From Nostoc sp. CHAB 5834 (GTDB taxonomy: Bacteria; Cyanobacteriota; Cyanobacteriia; Cyanobacteriales; Nostocaceae): a stretch of DNA of 64,000 bases. The stretch covers positions 70,013 to 134,012 of the forward strand of contig JAIVFU010000009.1 of assembly GCA_020829485.1 (NCBI GenBank). Reading direction: 5' to 3'. Below the pieces are notes generated by a model that saw only the letters and a list, made by a program, of their open reading frames with translations, was not told the origin of the DNA and searched no databases. This document shows positions 47,253-55,999 of this stretch, piece by piece. A program made the translations under genes and the position numbers. The first letter of the stretch is position 1. Every line of letters starts with the position of its first letter.

Positions 47253-47858
47253 CTACCAAACCTGACTTAAATCCAAAACAAACCCAAGTAGCAACGGTTC
47301 ACCATAAAGTGTCTTAGGGTTATCTAATACCTCAACCGCTATATTAGGACGATAAATAAAAACTCGGCGTTGCTTTTTATCAATTAACCAACCAAGTTGC
47401 GTCCCATTATCAATATACTCTTGCATCTTGTCTTGCAAAATTCGTAAGTTATCGCTCTCAGAACGCAATTCAATCACAAACTCAGGACAAATCGGCGCAA
47501 ACTTTTTTCGCAGTTCTGGTGGTATCGCCTCCCAGCGATCGCGTTTTATCCACGCTGCATCTGGAGAACGCACCGCACCATTAGGCAAAGTAAACCCACC
47601 ACTGGAACCAAACCGATCACCTGTACCGTTTTGCTTCGTCCAAATACCCAACTGAACAATAATGTCAAAGTTATGTTGATCTGTTTCGGAACCAGTAGGG
47701 GGCATAATTACTAATTCTCCAGCAGCATTACGTTCAATGCGAAAATCACGGTTTAGCTGACAAAACTCGTAAAACTGGTCTTCGGTTAGTGCGATCGCAG
47801 GTTGCAATTGCAAAACCACTGGTATAATTTCTGTGGCTACAGGTAAGTTGGTGGTCAT
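47253..47858 (-). CDS. Uma2-family putative endonuclease
   Basis: A 201-residue protein of the Uma2 (DUF820) family, abundant in cyanobacteria and predicted to be PD-(D/E)XK nucleases. Seen: LTEDQFYEFCQLNRDFRIER, VRSPDAAWIKRDRWEAI near 100 with the Asp, then CPEFVIELRSESDNLRILQD near 125 and the lysine in QDKMQEYIDNGTQLGWLID. All family residues are present. It lies 46 bases upstream of xisH on the same strand. The target is unknown, and the family's biological role is not settled. Confidence 0.9.
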   Translation of the reverse strand: MTTNLPVATEIIPVVLQLQPAIALTEDQFYEFCQLNRDFRIERNAAGELVIMPPTGSETDQHNFDIIVQLGIWTKQNGTGDRFGSSGGFTLPNGAVRSPDAAWIKRDRWEAIPPELRKKFAPICPEFVIELRSESDNLRILQDKMQEYIDNGTQLGWLIDKKQRRVFIYRPNIAVEVLDNPKTLYGEPLLLGFVLDLSQVW

Positions 47859-48046
47859 AATTGCTTTGTGGCTACTTCACCTGCTTTAACTATAATCTTT
47901 TCACAATCTACGCCAGAATGAGGGTTAACTCATGAAGAAACAGAATTCAGAAGTCAGGAGTCAGAATTCAGAATCAATTCTGAATTCTTCTTTAATTCAT
48001 TGCATCTCAGTACAGTAAAATCAAAAGCAGTTTCAAGGTCATAAAC

Positions 48047-48793
48047 ATGACGACTGAAAAAAGGATTGCTGTGGTAACAGGCAGTAACCGAGGGCTAGGA
48101 TATGCTATTTCCCGTCAATTATCCCAAATTGGCAACCGCGTAATTCTGACGAGTCGTAATGAAACAGATGGTCTTGCTGCTAAAGGGCAGCTTACCAGTG
48201 AAGGGCTTGATGTTGACTATCACACGCTGGATGTCAGTAATGACGGAAGTGTGCAACAGTTTACCGAGTGGCTGCGTGAAACTTACGGCAAGGTAGATAT
48301 TCTGGTCAATAATGCAGGCGTGAATCCTACAACTAAGCCGGAGGAGTCCAGCTTGCTGACTGTGCAACTGGAAACGATGCGATCGACCTTTGAAACCAAT
48401 GTTCTAGCGGTACTCAGAATTTCTCAAGCATTAATTCCGTTGATGAAAATGCAAAACTACGGTCGCATTGTCAATATCTCAACGGAAATGGCATCTCTAG
48501 TATCAGTTCCCACTGATTACTACCCTTTAGCGCCTTCTTATCGACTTTCAAAGGTGGGAGTAAATGGACTAACCGTGCTTCTCGCCAAGGAACTCCAAGG
48601 TACTAATATTCTCGTAAATGCCTATTCTCCGGGTTGGATGAAGACAGACATGGGGGGAGATAATGCCCCGTTCACGGCAGAAGAAGGAGCCGAAACTGCT
48701 GTCTATTTAGCAACACTTCCCGATGGAGGAGTGCAAGGACTGTTTTTTGCAGAGATGCGAAAGTTTGGTGGCCCCATTCAATTACAATGGTAG
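48047..48793 (+). CDS. Classical short-chain dehydrogenase/reductase
   Basis: A 248-residue SDR. Seen: VVTGSNRGLGYAISRQL (TGxxxGxG, residues 9-25), LVNNAGVNP (NNAG, near 86), RIVNISTEMASLV with the catalytic Ser near 145, and YRLSKVGVNGL (Tyr-x3-Lys, near 165). The C-terminus PGWMKTDMGGDNAP fits carbonyl-reductase-like members using NADPH. The substrate is unknown. It is followed after six bases by a beta-propeller gene and then by a monooxygenase-like gene, probably one operon. Confidence 0.88.
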   Translation: MTTEKRIAVVTGSNRGLGYAISRQLSQIGNRVILTSRNETDGLAAKGQLTSEGLDVDYHTLDVSNDGSVQQFTEWLRETYGKVDILVNNAGVNPTTKPEESSLLTVQLETMRSTFETNVLAVLRISQALIPLMKMQNYGRIVNISTEMASLVSVPTDYYPLAPSYRLSKVGVNGLTVLLAKELQGTNILVNAYSPGWMKTDMGGDNAPFTAEEGAETAVYLATLPDGGVQGLFFAEMRKFGGPIQLQW

Positions 48794-48799
48794 GTTAAT

Positions 48800-49738
48800 A
48801 TGGGAAATTCCGCAGATTTACCGTCTATTTACGCAGATAAGCCAATTGAATTAGCACCTGCTAAAATTATTACCTCGTTTCCTGTTAATACTTTTTTGGA
48901 AAATCTAGCGATCGCACCAGATGACACAATCTTTGTAACCAATCATGAAGTTGGCGAGATTGTTAGCATTACCCCAGATGGCAATCAGCAAATTCATGCC
49001 ACTGTTAAAGGCAAAGTAAGTGGTCTTGCTTTCACTACCAACGGCGGTCTGGTGGCAACAGGATGGAATGGTGATTCTATACCCGTGGTTTCTCTAGTTA
49101 AAAGTGATGGCACGGTGGAAACCTTGCTCACACTGCCAGATGCTATATTTCTCAATGGCATCACGCCACTTTCCGACACTCAGTATTTGACAGCAGATTC
49201 TTATCGTGGTGCAATCTGGCTGATTGATGTTGCTCAACCCAGTGGATCAATTTGGCTAGAACATCCAATGCTTGCTCGTAGCAATTCGGAGAGCGTGTTT
49301 CCGGCTGCAAATGGCTTGAAGCGTTTTGGTGATTTCCTCTACGTTTCAAATACGGAAAAAATGTTGCTGTTGCGAATTCCTATTGATAACATTAATAAAC
49401 CAGGTGAGCCGGAAATTTTTGTTGAACAGACCAATATTGATGACTTTGCCTTTGATGTGGAAGGCAACCTTTATGGAGCAACGCACATTTACAACAGTGT
49501 GGTAAAAATTGCGCCCGATCGCACTACTACTATCATTGCTCAAGCCGAGTCAGGTGTAATTGGTAGCACAGCAGTGGCTTTTGGTCAAGGTGAGGGCGAT
49601 GTCTACGACGGGCTACGCCTACGCACTGCAATTTATGTTGTAACTAATGGTGGAATGTTTTTACCTCCACCTACTGGTGTCGTTCCTGCTAATGTTGTTC
49701 GGCTTGAAGTTGGAAAAGCTGGATATCTCTTAATTTGA
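48800..49738 (+). CDS. SMP-30/gluconolactonase-like beta-propeller protein
   Basis: A 312-residue beta-propeller protein. Repeating blades are visible: [30 protein letters not shown] turns, [42 protein letters not shown], and [16 protein letters not shown], as in SMP-30 and strictosidine-synthase-like proteins. A lactonase or hydrolase role is possible; a metal site cannot be confirmed by eye. Residues about 265-275 ([10 protein letters not shown]) are encoded by the common Nostoc repeat at 49596-49625 and interrupt a normally conserved blade. It lies 6 bases after the SDR gene. ATG start at 48800. Confidence 0.8.
   Translation: MGNSADLPSIYADKPIELAPAKIITSFPVNTFLENLAIAPDDTIFVTNHEVGEIVSITPDGNQQIHATVKGKVSGLAFTTNGGLVATGWNGDSIPVVSLVKSDGTVETLLTLPDAIFLNGITPLSDTQYLTADSYRGAIWLIDVAQPSGSIWLEHPMLARSNSESVFPAANGLKRFGDFLYVSNTEKMLLLRIPIDNINKPGEPEIFVEQTNIDDFAFDVEGNLYGATHIYNSVVKIAPDRTTTIIAQAESGVIGSTAVAFGQGEGDVYDGLRLRTAIYVVTNGGMFLPPPTGVVPANVVRLEVGKAGYLLI
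49596..49625. repeat. Common Nostoc repeat inserted in frame in the beta-propeller gene
   Basis: GCGATGTCTACGACGGGCTA plus CGCCTACGCA is a 30-base sequence of the type scattered through Nostoc spacers; related versions here are at 10756-10775, 46393-46415 and 55069-55100. Its length is a multiple of three and it adds about ten residues. Confidence 0.7.
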
Positions 49739-49802
49739 GAATGACTCAACCATGCTACGGTTGCAAAAACTTACAACTATTAACTTGATGGTGACATAAC
49801 TA

Positions 49803-50369
49803 ATGGAGATGGAACAGGACGATCAATTTGTAACTGTGGTCATTACACAAGTTGTAAAGCCAGGATGCGAAAGCGCTTATGAGACTTGGTTGAAAGATAT
49901 TACCAGAGTTGCCAGAACCTATATAGGTCATCTGGGAACAAACGTGATTCGTCCCCAACTTGGAGTGCGAAATGAATATGTGATCATCTTCAGGTTTGAC
50001 GGTTATGAAAATTTAAAGGTGTGGATGACATCGCGCGATCGCGAATATTGGCTGAATCAAGGTAAGCATTTGGTAGAATCTGATCCTGATGTTCAACAAA
50101 TCAGTGGATTAGAAGCTTGGTTTTCTCTTCCCGGTCAACCACTGAAAACTCCACCGCGCTACAAAACAGCATTGCTAACTTGGGTAGCTGTATTTGTGTT
50201 GATTAATTTGTTGAGTACGTTTATAGTCCCCTTACTTTGCGGTTTACCATCCTTAATTATTTCGTTGATTGTTACGATTACTATGGTTTTCTTGTTGACC
50301 TATGTTGTCATGCCTAGAGTTAGCCGTTTGTTTAGCTTTTGGCTATATCCTAAATCACGAAAAGTTTAG
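49803..50369 (+). CDS. Antibiotic-biosynthesis-monooxygenase-like domain protein with two membrane segments
   Basis: A 188-residue protein. Residues about 8-100 are an ABM-type ferredoxin-like domain (VTVVITQVVKPGCESAYETW, then GVRNEYVIIFRFDGYENLKV and WMTSRDREYWL). Residues about 120-145 and 150-175 form two hydrophobic helices (TWVAVFVLINLLSTFIVPLL; LIVTITMVFLLTYVVMP). The mix of ABM domain and membrane tail is known in a conserved bacterial family of unknown function. It is 64 bases after the beta-propeller gene and likely the last gene of that operon. The ATG at 49803 and another two codons later are both possible. Confidence 0.78.
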   Translation: MEMEQDDQFVTVVITQVVKPGCESAYETWLKDITRVARTYIGHLGTNVIRPQLGVRNEYVIIFRFDGYENLKVWMTSRDREYWLNQGKHLVESDPDVQQISGLEAWFSLPGQPLKTPPRYKTALLTWVAVFVLINLLSTFIVPLLCGLPSLIISLIVTITMVFLLTYVVMPRVSRLFSFWLYPKSRKV

Positions 50370-50410
50370 CGATTGAAATTACTTTAACTCAACTATCTTA
50401 ATTAACGTGA

Positions 50411-50523
50411 GTTCGATAAACCTCTCCCTCCCAGCCTCCCTCTCCGAAACGGAAAGGGAGGAGCAACGAAAAATTCAGCTTTTTGCTCCCCTCTCCGACA
50501 CGGAGAGGGGTTGGGGGAGAGGT
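50411..50523. repeat. Paired hairpin repeat (CTCCCTCTCCG type)
   Basis: CCTCCCTCTCCGAAACGGAAAGGGAGG and CCCCTCTCCGACACGGAGAGGGG are two stem-loops about 30 bases apart, ending GGGGGAGAGGTC. It has the same design as the repeat at 4905-4983 but different sequence. Non-coding. Confidence 0.7.
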
Positions 50524-50546
50524 CAAAAAACAATTAAATTATCCAA

Positions 50547-50639
50547 TCTTGTGGGGTGGACATCTTGTCCGCCCAAGGCTTGGGGCGCTTGTGTCGCCCA
50601 CCCCACAAGAAGTAGTTGAGTATTTTTTATTTGGAAGTC
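50547..50639. repeat. Dispersed hairpin repeat, copy 2
   Basis: GTGGGGTGGACATCTTGTCC and CGCCCACCCCAC form the stem; the tail AAGAAGTAGTTGAGTATTT and ATTTGGAAGTC is nearly identical to that of 13144-13237. Stem bases differ but pair. Confidence 0.8.
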
Positions 50640-50828
50640 TTTTACTTGAAAATAGCTGTAACTCTAATTTTACCAAAATGATGCCCAGCCTATTGACAAT
50701 ATTTAGATATTCATAAGAGTATTTAAGTGATTTAACGGTTATCAAAGTAATTTTTGTTTACAAATAAAAATCAGTGAACCTCACCCCGCCTATAGCTCAA
50801 TACCGTTCGGTTAAGCCCAAAAACCTTG

Positions 50829-50856
50829 GTAGAGACGCGAAATTTTGCGTCTCTAC
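50829..50856. repeat. GTAGAGACGC palindrome
   Basis: GTAGAGACGC and GCGTCTCTAC are perfect 10-bp arms around an AT loop (GAAATTTT). Member of the GTAGAGACG family. Confidence 0.8.
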
Positions 50857-50904
50857 AAGTCTAAAATCAGTACCAAAAATCCTTAACTGAACTGTATTGG
50901 CTTC

Positions 50905-51076
50905 GGGAGCCACTAACGTTAAGCCGGGAGCCACTAACGTTAAACCCGGAGCCACTAACGTTAAACCCGGAGCCACTAACGTTAAACCCGGAGCCACTAA
51001 CGTTAAACCCGGAGCCACTAACGTTAAACCCGGAGCCACTAACGTTAAACCCGGAGCCACTAACGTTAAGCCGGGA
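50905..51076. repeat. Eight 21-bp tandem repeats around AACGTT
   Basis: Eight units of GAGCCACTAACGTTAAACCCG, the first and last with AAGCCGG in place of AAACCCG. Both strands read as open frames (GATNVKP on plus, GLTLVAP on minus) because 21 is a multiple of three; neither has other signs of a gene. The unit length and the AACGTT centre match the array at 13429-13645, although the rest differs. Confidence 0.88.
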
Positions 51077-51098
51077 GCTTTGAAACTGAATCCTTTAC

Positions 51099-51222
51099 TA
51101 GACCTCTTGCAAAAGTCCCCAATACCCCACCCCCAACCCCTCCCCAAAGCATCGGGGAGGGGAGACAAAGCGTAGCTTTGGCGGGGTGGGGTTCAAATTG
51201 TTTGATTTATGCAAGAGGTCTA
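51099..51222. mobile_element. 124-bp MITE-like element with TAGACCTCTTGCA ends
   Basis: TAGACCTCTTGCA (51099-51111) and TGCAAGAGGTCTA (51210-51222) are perfect 13-bp inverted repeats, each ending in TA, which may be part of the target. The inside is a G/C hairpin repeat (CCCCTCCCCAAAGCATCGGGG). No coding capacity. Confidence 0.7.
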
Positions 51223-51338
51223 ATAGACATCTCCAGAAATTCTCCAAAATGCCAAAATTTTAGGGGCGGTTTCGTAACCACCCCTTTATTCCCCTAATAT
51301 TTAGAATTTACTTGCACACCCCTTAATGGGAAGTTAAT

Positions 51339-52952
51339 TTACTCAGAAATATTAATCAAACTTTCAACTTGAGAAGTAGCCAATGTTGGTGCAGAGAAAA
51401 TCCGCGAGTACAGACTTGATGGTTGTTGATGAGCAACAACTGGGAAAACTTGACGAGCATGAGCAGCTAATTCTACTGCCTTCACATCATAAGTCTGCGT
51501 TGCTAATTTAGGATAGAAACCAATACCAATGATTGGCAGCAGCAAACAAGCGGTAATAAATATTTCGCGGGGTTTGATATCAGATATTACAGAATCCAAG
51601 TGTAACTCTTCACTTTGTTCGCCGTAGAACACTTGCCGCAGCATCGACAGTAAATAAATTGGTGTCAAAATCACGCCAACTGCTGACAGCAGCACGACTA
51701 CAATTTTGAAGCTGGAACTGTAAACATCACTGGTGGCGATACCGAGAAATACCATCAACTCACCCACAAAACCACTCATTCCGGGTAAAGCGAGAGAAGC
51801 CATTGAACCAATGGTAAACAGAGCAAAGGTTTTGGGCATTACCTTTGCCATACCGCCCATTTTATCCATCATCAAGGTATGGGTGCGATCGTAAGTCACG
51901 CCAGACAGGAAGAACAAGCTAGCAGCAATCAAGCCGTGAGAAACCATCTGTAACACTGCACCACTAATACCTAGTTCTGTGTAAGAGGCAATCCCAATCA
52001 ACACAAATCCCATGTGGGCAATTGAAGAGTAAGCCAAGCGGCGTTTGAGATTGGTTTGAGCGAAGGCACAGCAAGCACCGTAGACAATGTTAACCACACC
52101 CAAAATTGCTAACACTGGGGCAAAAGTTACATGGGCATTGGGCAACATTTCCACATTGAAGCGGATGAGAGCATAACCACCCATTTTTAACAACACACCA
52201 GCCAAAATCATTGAACCGGGTGCTGATGCTTCACCGTGGGCATCAGGTAGCCAAGTGTGTAAGGGGAAAATCGGTAACTTCACACCGAAGGCAATCAAGA
52301 AACCTGCGTAAACCAACAATTCCAAGGTTTTGGGGTATTCTTTCATTCCTAGAGTCGCCATGTCGAAGGTGACGTTATCTCCAGAGAAGACAAGTGCAAA
52401 ACCGGCAATCAAGATAAATATTGATGCTGCGGCGGTGTAAAGAATGAATTTGGTAGCCGCATAACGGCGATTTTGTCCTCCCCAAATGGAAATCAGTAGG
52501 TAAACCGGGACTAACTCGATTTCCCACATCAGGAAGAACAGCAGCAAATCTTGAGCAACAAATACGCCAACCTGGGCGCTATACATTACTAACATCAAAC
52601 CATAAAATAATCGCGGCTTGGTGGTAACTTTCCAAGCCGCGAATATTGCGAGGGTATTTATTAAGCCTGTTAGAAGCAGCAAGGGCATCGATAAACCATC
52701 AACCCCCACAGCCCAATGCAAACCTAACTGCGGTATCCAAGGATAGTTTTCTACAAATTGGAGTGTTGAACTCTGAAAGTCGTACTTGTACCAAAAGGCA
52801 TAAATCATCAGTGCAAAGTCAGCGATCGCAACTCCCAGACCATACCACCGGACAGTTCTACCTTCTTTGTCTGGGATTAGAGGGATGGCTAAGGCAGCCA
52901 CCAAGGGTAAGAGGATTATGGCTGTTAGCCAGGGAAATTCAATAGCATTCAT
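51339..52952 (-). CDS. ndhD: NAD(P)H-quinone oxidoreductase subunit 4 (NdhD), first copy
   Basis: A 537-residue proton-pumping subunit of the thylakoid NDH-1 complex, used in respiration and cyclic electron flow. About 14 membrane helices are visible, with the family blocks [40 protein letters not shown] (key Lys and His), [13 protein letters not shown] and [20 protein letters not shown]. The hydrophilic loop before the last helix is short ([20 protein letters not shown]), unlike the second copy. It resembles NdhD1-type proteins. The ATG at 52952 is preferred to a GTG one codon before. No ndhF is next to it. Confidence 0.93.
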   Translation of the reverse strand: MNAIEFPWLTAIILLPLVAALAIPLIPDKEGRTVRWYGLGVAIADFALMIYAFWYKYDFQSSTLQFVENYPWIPQLGLHWAVGVDGLSMPLLLLTGLINTLAIFAAWKVTTKPRLFYGLMLVMYSAQVGVFVAQDLLLFFLMWEIELVPVYLLISIWGGQNRRYAATKFILYTAAASIFILIAGFALVFSGDNVTFDMATLGMKEYPKTLELLVYAGFLIAFGVKLPIFPLHTWLPDAHGEASAPGSMILAGVLLKMGGYALIRFNVEMLPNAHVTFAPVLAILGVVNIVYGACCAFAQTNLKRRLAYSSIAHMGFVLIGIASYTELGISGAVLQMVSHGLIAASLFFLSGVTYDRTHTLMMDKMGGMAKVMPKTFALFTIGSMASLALPGMSGFVGELMVFLGIATSDVYSSSFKIVVVLLSAVGVILTPIYLLSMLRQVFYGEQSEELHLDSVISDIKPREIFITACLLLPIIGIGFYPKLATQTYDVKAVELAAHARQVFPVVAHQQPSSLYSRIFSAPTLATSQVESLINISE

Positions 52953-53340
52953 CACTTATGACAATCAATTTGCCTTCTCGCTTTTGTTTTCATTATATTA
53001 AGGAATCAATACTTTTGTAAACATTCCTTAATCCTAGAAGATTAAATTTTTGACATAGACAAGAATATATACTCACCAAATTCCAAATTATCAGGATAAA
53101 TAAGAATAAATACTTATCTAATTTTGTCGATTCCATTCTAAATGTAAACTTTTGCAACGTCAACTCAGTCCACCGTTACAATACCGTCATATTTTCTAGC
53201 CCAATTGTCAGGGCTATAGTCTACGCTTCTAAGTTGAGTCATAGACCTAACCCCCAGCCCCTTCCCTATAAGGGAAGGGGAGTAATATTCAAAGCCTCTC
53301 TCCTCTTAGGAGAGAGGTCAAAAGTACTTGGGGCTGAACA
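52953..53340. other. Spacer upstream of ndhD with a two-hairpin repeat
   Basis: 52980-53215 is AT-rich and should hold the ndhD promoter. 53241-53322 is the second copy, reversed, of the repeat at 4905-4983: CCCCTTCCCTATAAGGGAAGGGG then CCTCTCTCCTCTTAGGAGAG. No gene is seen. Confidence 0.7.
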
Positions 53341-53850
53341 TTAAACAATCCGGTTGACAATTGTCCACACTTCCCCATCAGAGCGGACATAAGGGACGGA
53401 GATTGTCTTGAATCCAGTGATGAAGGGCTTGTAATAAATCTGCCAATACATTGGACTCAGTTGATTGGCACAATGTTTAAGGAGGCGGACTTCTGTTGCC
53501 AGTTCACTTGCTAGTTGATTAATGCGTTGAGCATGAACCTGTGCTATTTCTTTGGCTTCTTCTAGCTGCTGCTGTTGGATAAGTTCTTTTGATGCAACTT
53601 GCGATCGCACTAGCTTACCTTGTTTTTGTTTTATCTGGCCTTCCAAGGCTGCGATCGCTGCATCTATGCCCTGGAGTTCAACTGATAATTGGGCATTTTC
53701 TCTGGCTTGACGGCGGTAGGCTTCAACCATTGCCTGGGGTGAATCATTCTCGCCAGAGATGACATTATTAATAGTGAGTGCAGCGCGTTCTTCTAAGAGA
53801 ATCTGAATTTGAGATTTAAGCGCCGCCATTTCAGCCTGAATTTGCTCCAT
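53341..53850 (-). CDS. Coiled-coil protein of unknown function
   Basis: A 169-residue soluble protein. Residues 1-125 are a long heptad-rich helix (MEQIQAEMAALKSQIQILLE, then ELQGIDAAIAALEGQIKQKQ), broken near 30-45 by a loop with GENDSP. The last 40 residues form a small folded part (PMYWQIYYKPFITGFKTISV, then PYVRSDGEVWTIVNRIV). No family recognised. It lies 43 bases downstream of thrB on the same strand and may be co-transcribed; nothing links it to threonine synthesis. Confidence 0.7.
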   Translation of the reverse strand: MEQIQAEMAALKSQIQILLEERAALTINNVISGENDSPQAMVEAYRRQARENAQLSVELQGIDAAIAALEGQIKQKQGKLVRSQVASKELIQQQQLEEAKEIAQVHAQRINQLASELATEVRLLKHCANQLSPMYWQIYYKPFITGFKTISVPYVRSDGEVWTIVNRIV

Positions 53851-53893
53851 AAACCGAGTTTTTAAGTGCTGAGTAAAATAGTTATCGGATTTT

Positions 53894-54805
53894 TTAAAAG
53901 CTTTTTGCGCCTTGGGTATCGAGAGAAAGCGATCGCACCTCGGCTGTAATTCCTTCTTCTTGCCAAGCAGCTAACATTGCCGCCTCCACAGCCTTTGAGT
54001 GTAATTTATCCGCCAAAGCTAACAGTGTCGGCCCCGCACCACTAATTACCATACCATAAGCACCAGCGCTAACAGCTGCAATATTGAGAGCATCATAACC
54101 AGGAATCAAAGCTTTACGATAGGGCTGATGCAACTTATCTTGCAAAGCTGTTTTTAACCATTCTCCGTTACCAGTTTCCAAGCCCCGTAATAATAACCCC
54201 AAATGTGCTGTATTGAAAATTGCATCGCCGCGACTCACCTCAGTGGGGAGAACTCCCCGCGCTTCGGAAGTGGAAAGTTCAAAATTAGGAATAGCTACAA
54301 CTGGTACAACATCTTTATGCCAGGGAACATCACAAATTTCCCAAGCTGCGCCACTGCTAGCAGCGAGACGACATCCTCCCAACAAAGCTGGAACTACATT
54401 ATCAGGATGTCCTTCCATTGCGATCGCTAACTCCATCACCTGCGACTGAGACAGAGTTGCACCCTCAAGTTGATTAGCGGCAACCAACCCACCAACAATT
54501 GCAGTAGCCGAACTACCCAAACCCCTCGCCAATGGAACACCTAACTTAATCTCTATTTTCACATTCGGCGGTGTCTGCTCTATATATTGATAGAACTTGA
54601 CAAACGCTTGGTAAAGGAGATTGCTCTCATCAGTTTGGACTCGTTCAGCTTCTGTACCAGTGACATGAATAGTTAACCCACCTTCTTGGCAAGTGAACTT
54701 GAACTCGTTGTACAGCTTTAATGCTGCACCGATGCAATCAAAACCAGGCCCCAAATTTGCAGTTGTGGCGGGAACGGTAACAGTGATGGCAGAAACAACA
54801 GACAT
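53894..54805 (-). CDS. thrB: Homoserine kinase
   Basis: A 303-residue GHMP kinase that phosphorylates homoserine on the way to threonine. Seen: VTVPATTANLGPGFDCIGAA at the N-terminus (substrate site), the ATP loop PLARGLGSSATAIVGGLVAA near 93, EGHPDNVVPALLGG near 132, and AYGMVISGAGPTLLALAD near 255. Length normal. I chose the ATG at 54805 (MSVVSAITV); a TTG two codons upstream is possible. thrA and thrC are not in the window. Confidence 0.95.
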   Translation of the reverse strand: MSVVSAITVTVPATTANLGPGFDCIGAALKLYNEFKFTCQEGGLTIHVTGTEAERVQTDESNLLYQAFVKFYQYIEQTPPNVKIEIKLGVPLARGLGSSATAIVGGLVAANQLEGATLSQSQVMELAIAMEGHPDNVVPALLGGCRLAASSGAAWEICDVPWHKDVVPVVAIPNFELSTSEARGVLPTEVSRGDAIFNTAHLGLLLRGLETGNGEWLKTALQDKLHQPYRKALIPGYDALNIAAVSAGAYGMVISGAGPTLLALADKLHSKAVEAAMLAAWQEEGITAEVRSLSLDTQGAKSF

Positions 54806-54990
54806 TGGCAAAACTCACTAATCATCAACCAGCATCCCATGTAAAGGGTTGATTTGTTTACTAACTAATTATCTATTGTGGTAGTTTGCATACCCATCTG
54901 AGTGTTTACATTTTATTAATATATTTTTATACCTCATGATTTAAAAATAATGTTATTATCGGATTATATATTGACTATTTATATTAACTA

Positions 54991-55185
54991 GGACTTACGC
55001 ATTGACATAAAAGCAAAAATGACAGGTAGAGTTTTCAAGGCTTCTATCTAGGTTTTTCAATCATATTTTGGCGATGCCTGCGGCGGGCTGCGCCTACGCC
55101 AGCAATCAAAAGCAACCTTCAAAAGCCTGGAACAACGTATTTACGTTAATACACAAGATAGCTCTTTTGTACAGTGCGTAAGTCC
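54991..55185. mobile_element. 195-bp MITE with GGACTTACGC ends and 9-bp target duplication
   Basis: GGACTTACGC and GCGTAAGTCC are perfect inverted ends (the pairing extends through a few more bases), flanked by TATTAACTA at 54982-54990 and 55186-55194, a 9-bp duplication. The interior contains GCGATGCCTGCGGCGGGCTG, a frequent Nostoc repeat. Best-preserved copy of the family also at 23810-23897 and 38988-39147. It lies only 18 bases before the toxin-like gene. Confidence 0.82.
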
Positions 55186-55203
55186 TATTAACTAATTTAA
55201 TAA

Positions 55204-55577
55204 ATGGAATATTTAAAGCGCTTTCTTGAGTATGCTCCTGAAGCGTATGATGCTATTCGTGATGCTGACGATGTAGCAGGGATTGCACGTAACAGTGGAT
55301 GGGCAGAGTTTCGCATTCGTCGGATCAAAAAACATTTATTTTATGATGAACACCAGTTGGATTACGATCTCGGATTTAACCGCTTTAGTCCTGATCCAGA
55401 TATAGCAGATGCCTGGATTAGGTTACAACGAGGTAATTTTAACCCTGAAGATTTGAGACTACTGGAACATGAATACTTTGAGTCGAGGTTTGAAGGCATT
55501 TTCCATACTACCGTACAGCCCATGACGCAACTGAACGCTCTGGTCGTTTGTGGAGTCCCCCAGTAACATCAGCATAA
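55204..55577 (+). pseudogene. Frameshifted toxin-like C-terminal domain gene
   Basis: The open frame 55204-55566 gives 120 residues: RIKKHLFYDEHQLDYDLGFN near 38, then FSPDPDIADAWIRLQRGNFN and DLRLLEHEYFESRFEGIFHT near 90-101. This is the layout of a C-terminal domain I associate with large polymorphic-toxin-like or MuF-type proteins (inference). After GIFHT the frame reads TVQPMTQLNALVVCGVPQ, but the shifted frame from 55509 reads YRTAHDATERSGRLWSPPVT and stops at 55577, which fits that domain's normal end. So a frameshift of one base lies near 55507-55510. A small gene follows at 55633. Confidence 0.62.
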
Positions 55578-55632
55578 ATCAAATGAGTTAAAACTAAAGT
55601 ATCGAAACTTTTATAAACCACATTAATCTGTT

Positions 55633-55872
55633 ATGGCTTTTTACGTATTGATTCTAAAAGAAAAGGAGGATGAGACCGGCGTTACTTACCGCTTTGGGCC
55701 ACATGAAGATCGTCTCGGCTCTTTATGGATAGATAAATTTAGTGGAGAAGTTAAAGAACTCCAAGAAATCCCAGAGCAGAACTCGCAGGCATTTTTTCAA
55801 CGAGCAGCAGTAAAGGTTTGGCAAAATTGGAAAAAAGGAGCTTTCCCAGAAAAAACATCTTGGGCATCCTGA
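55633..55872 (+). CDS. Small acidic protein, possible immunity partner
   Basis: A 79-residue protein: MAFYVLILKEKEDETGVTYR, then FGPHEDRLGSLWIDKFSGEV and QAFFQRAAVKVWQNWKKGAF. No family recognised. It starts 55 bases after the end of the frameshifted toxin-like gene on the same strand. Small, compact partner genes in this position are typical of immunity proteins; that role is inferred from position only. The beta-strand, loop, strand, helix pattern looks like a single compact domain. Confidence 0.6.
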   Translation: MAFYVLILKEKEDETGVTYRFGPHEDRLGSLWIDKFSGEVKELQEIPEQNSQAFFQRAAVKVWQNWKKGAFPEKTSWAS

Positions 55873-55999
55873 GAATGATTTGGCATTGATAGCCTATCCA
55901 TAGCGATCGGCTATCAATCCTCTGTTCTTCCTCAGAAATATACTTAGAAGTTGTCGAAGTTAGCGATCGCTCTTTTCGACAAAAATATTAGTCAAAAAG

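Noticed and set aside
50797..51175. Open frames on both strands with GATNVKP or GLTLVAP repeats
   Set aside because: Both come from the 21-bp array; being open on both strands is a consequence of the period, not of selection for a protein.
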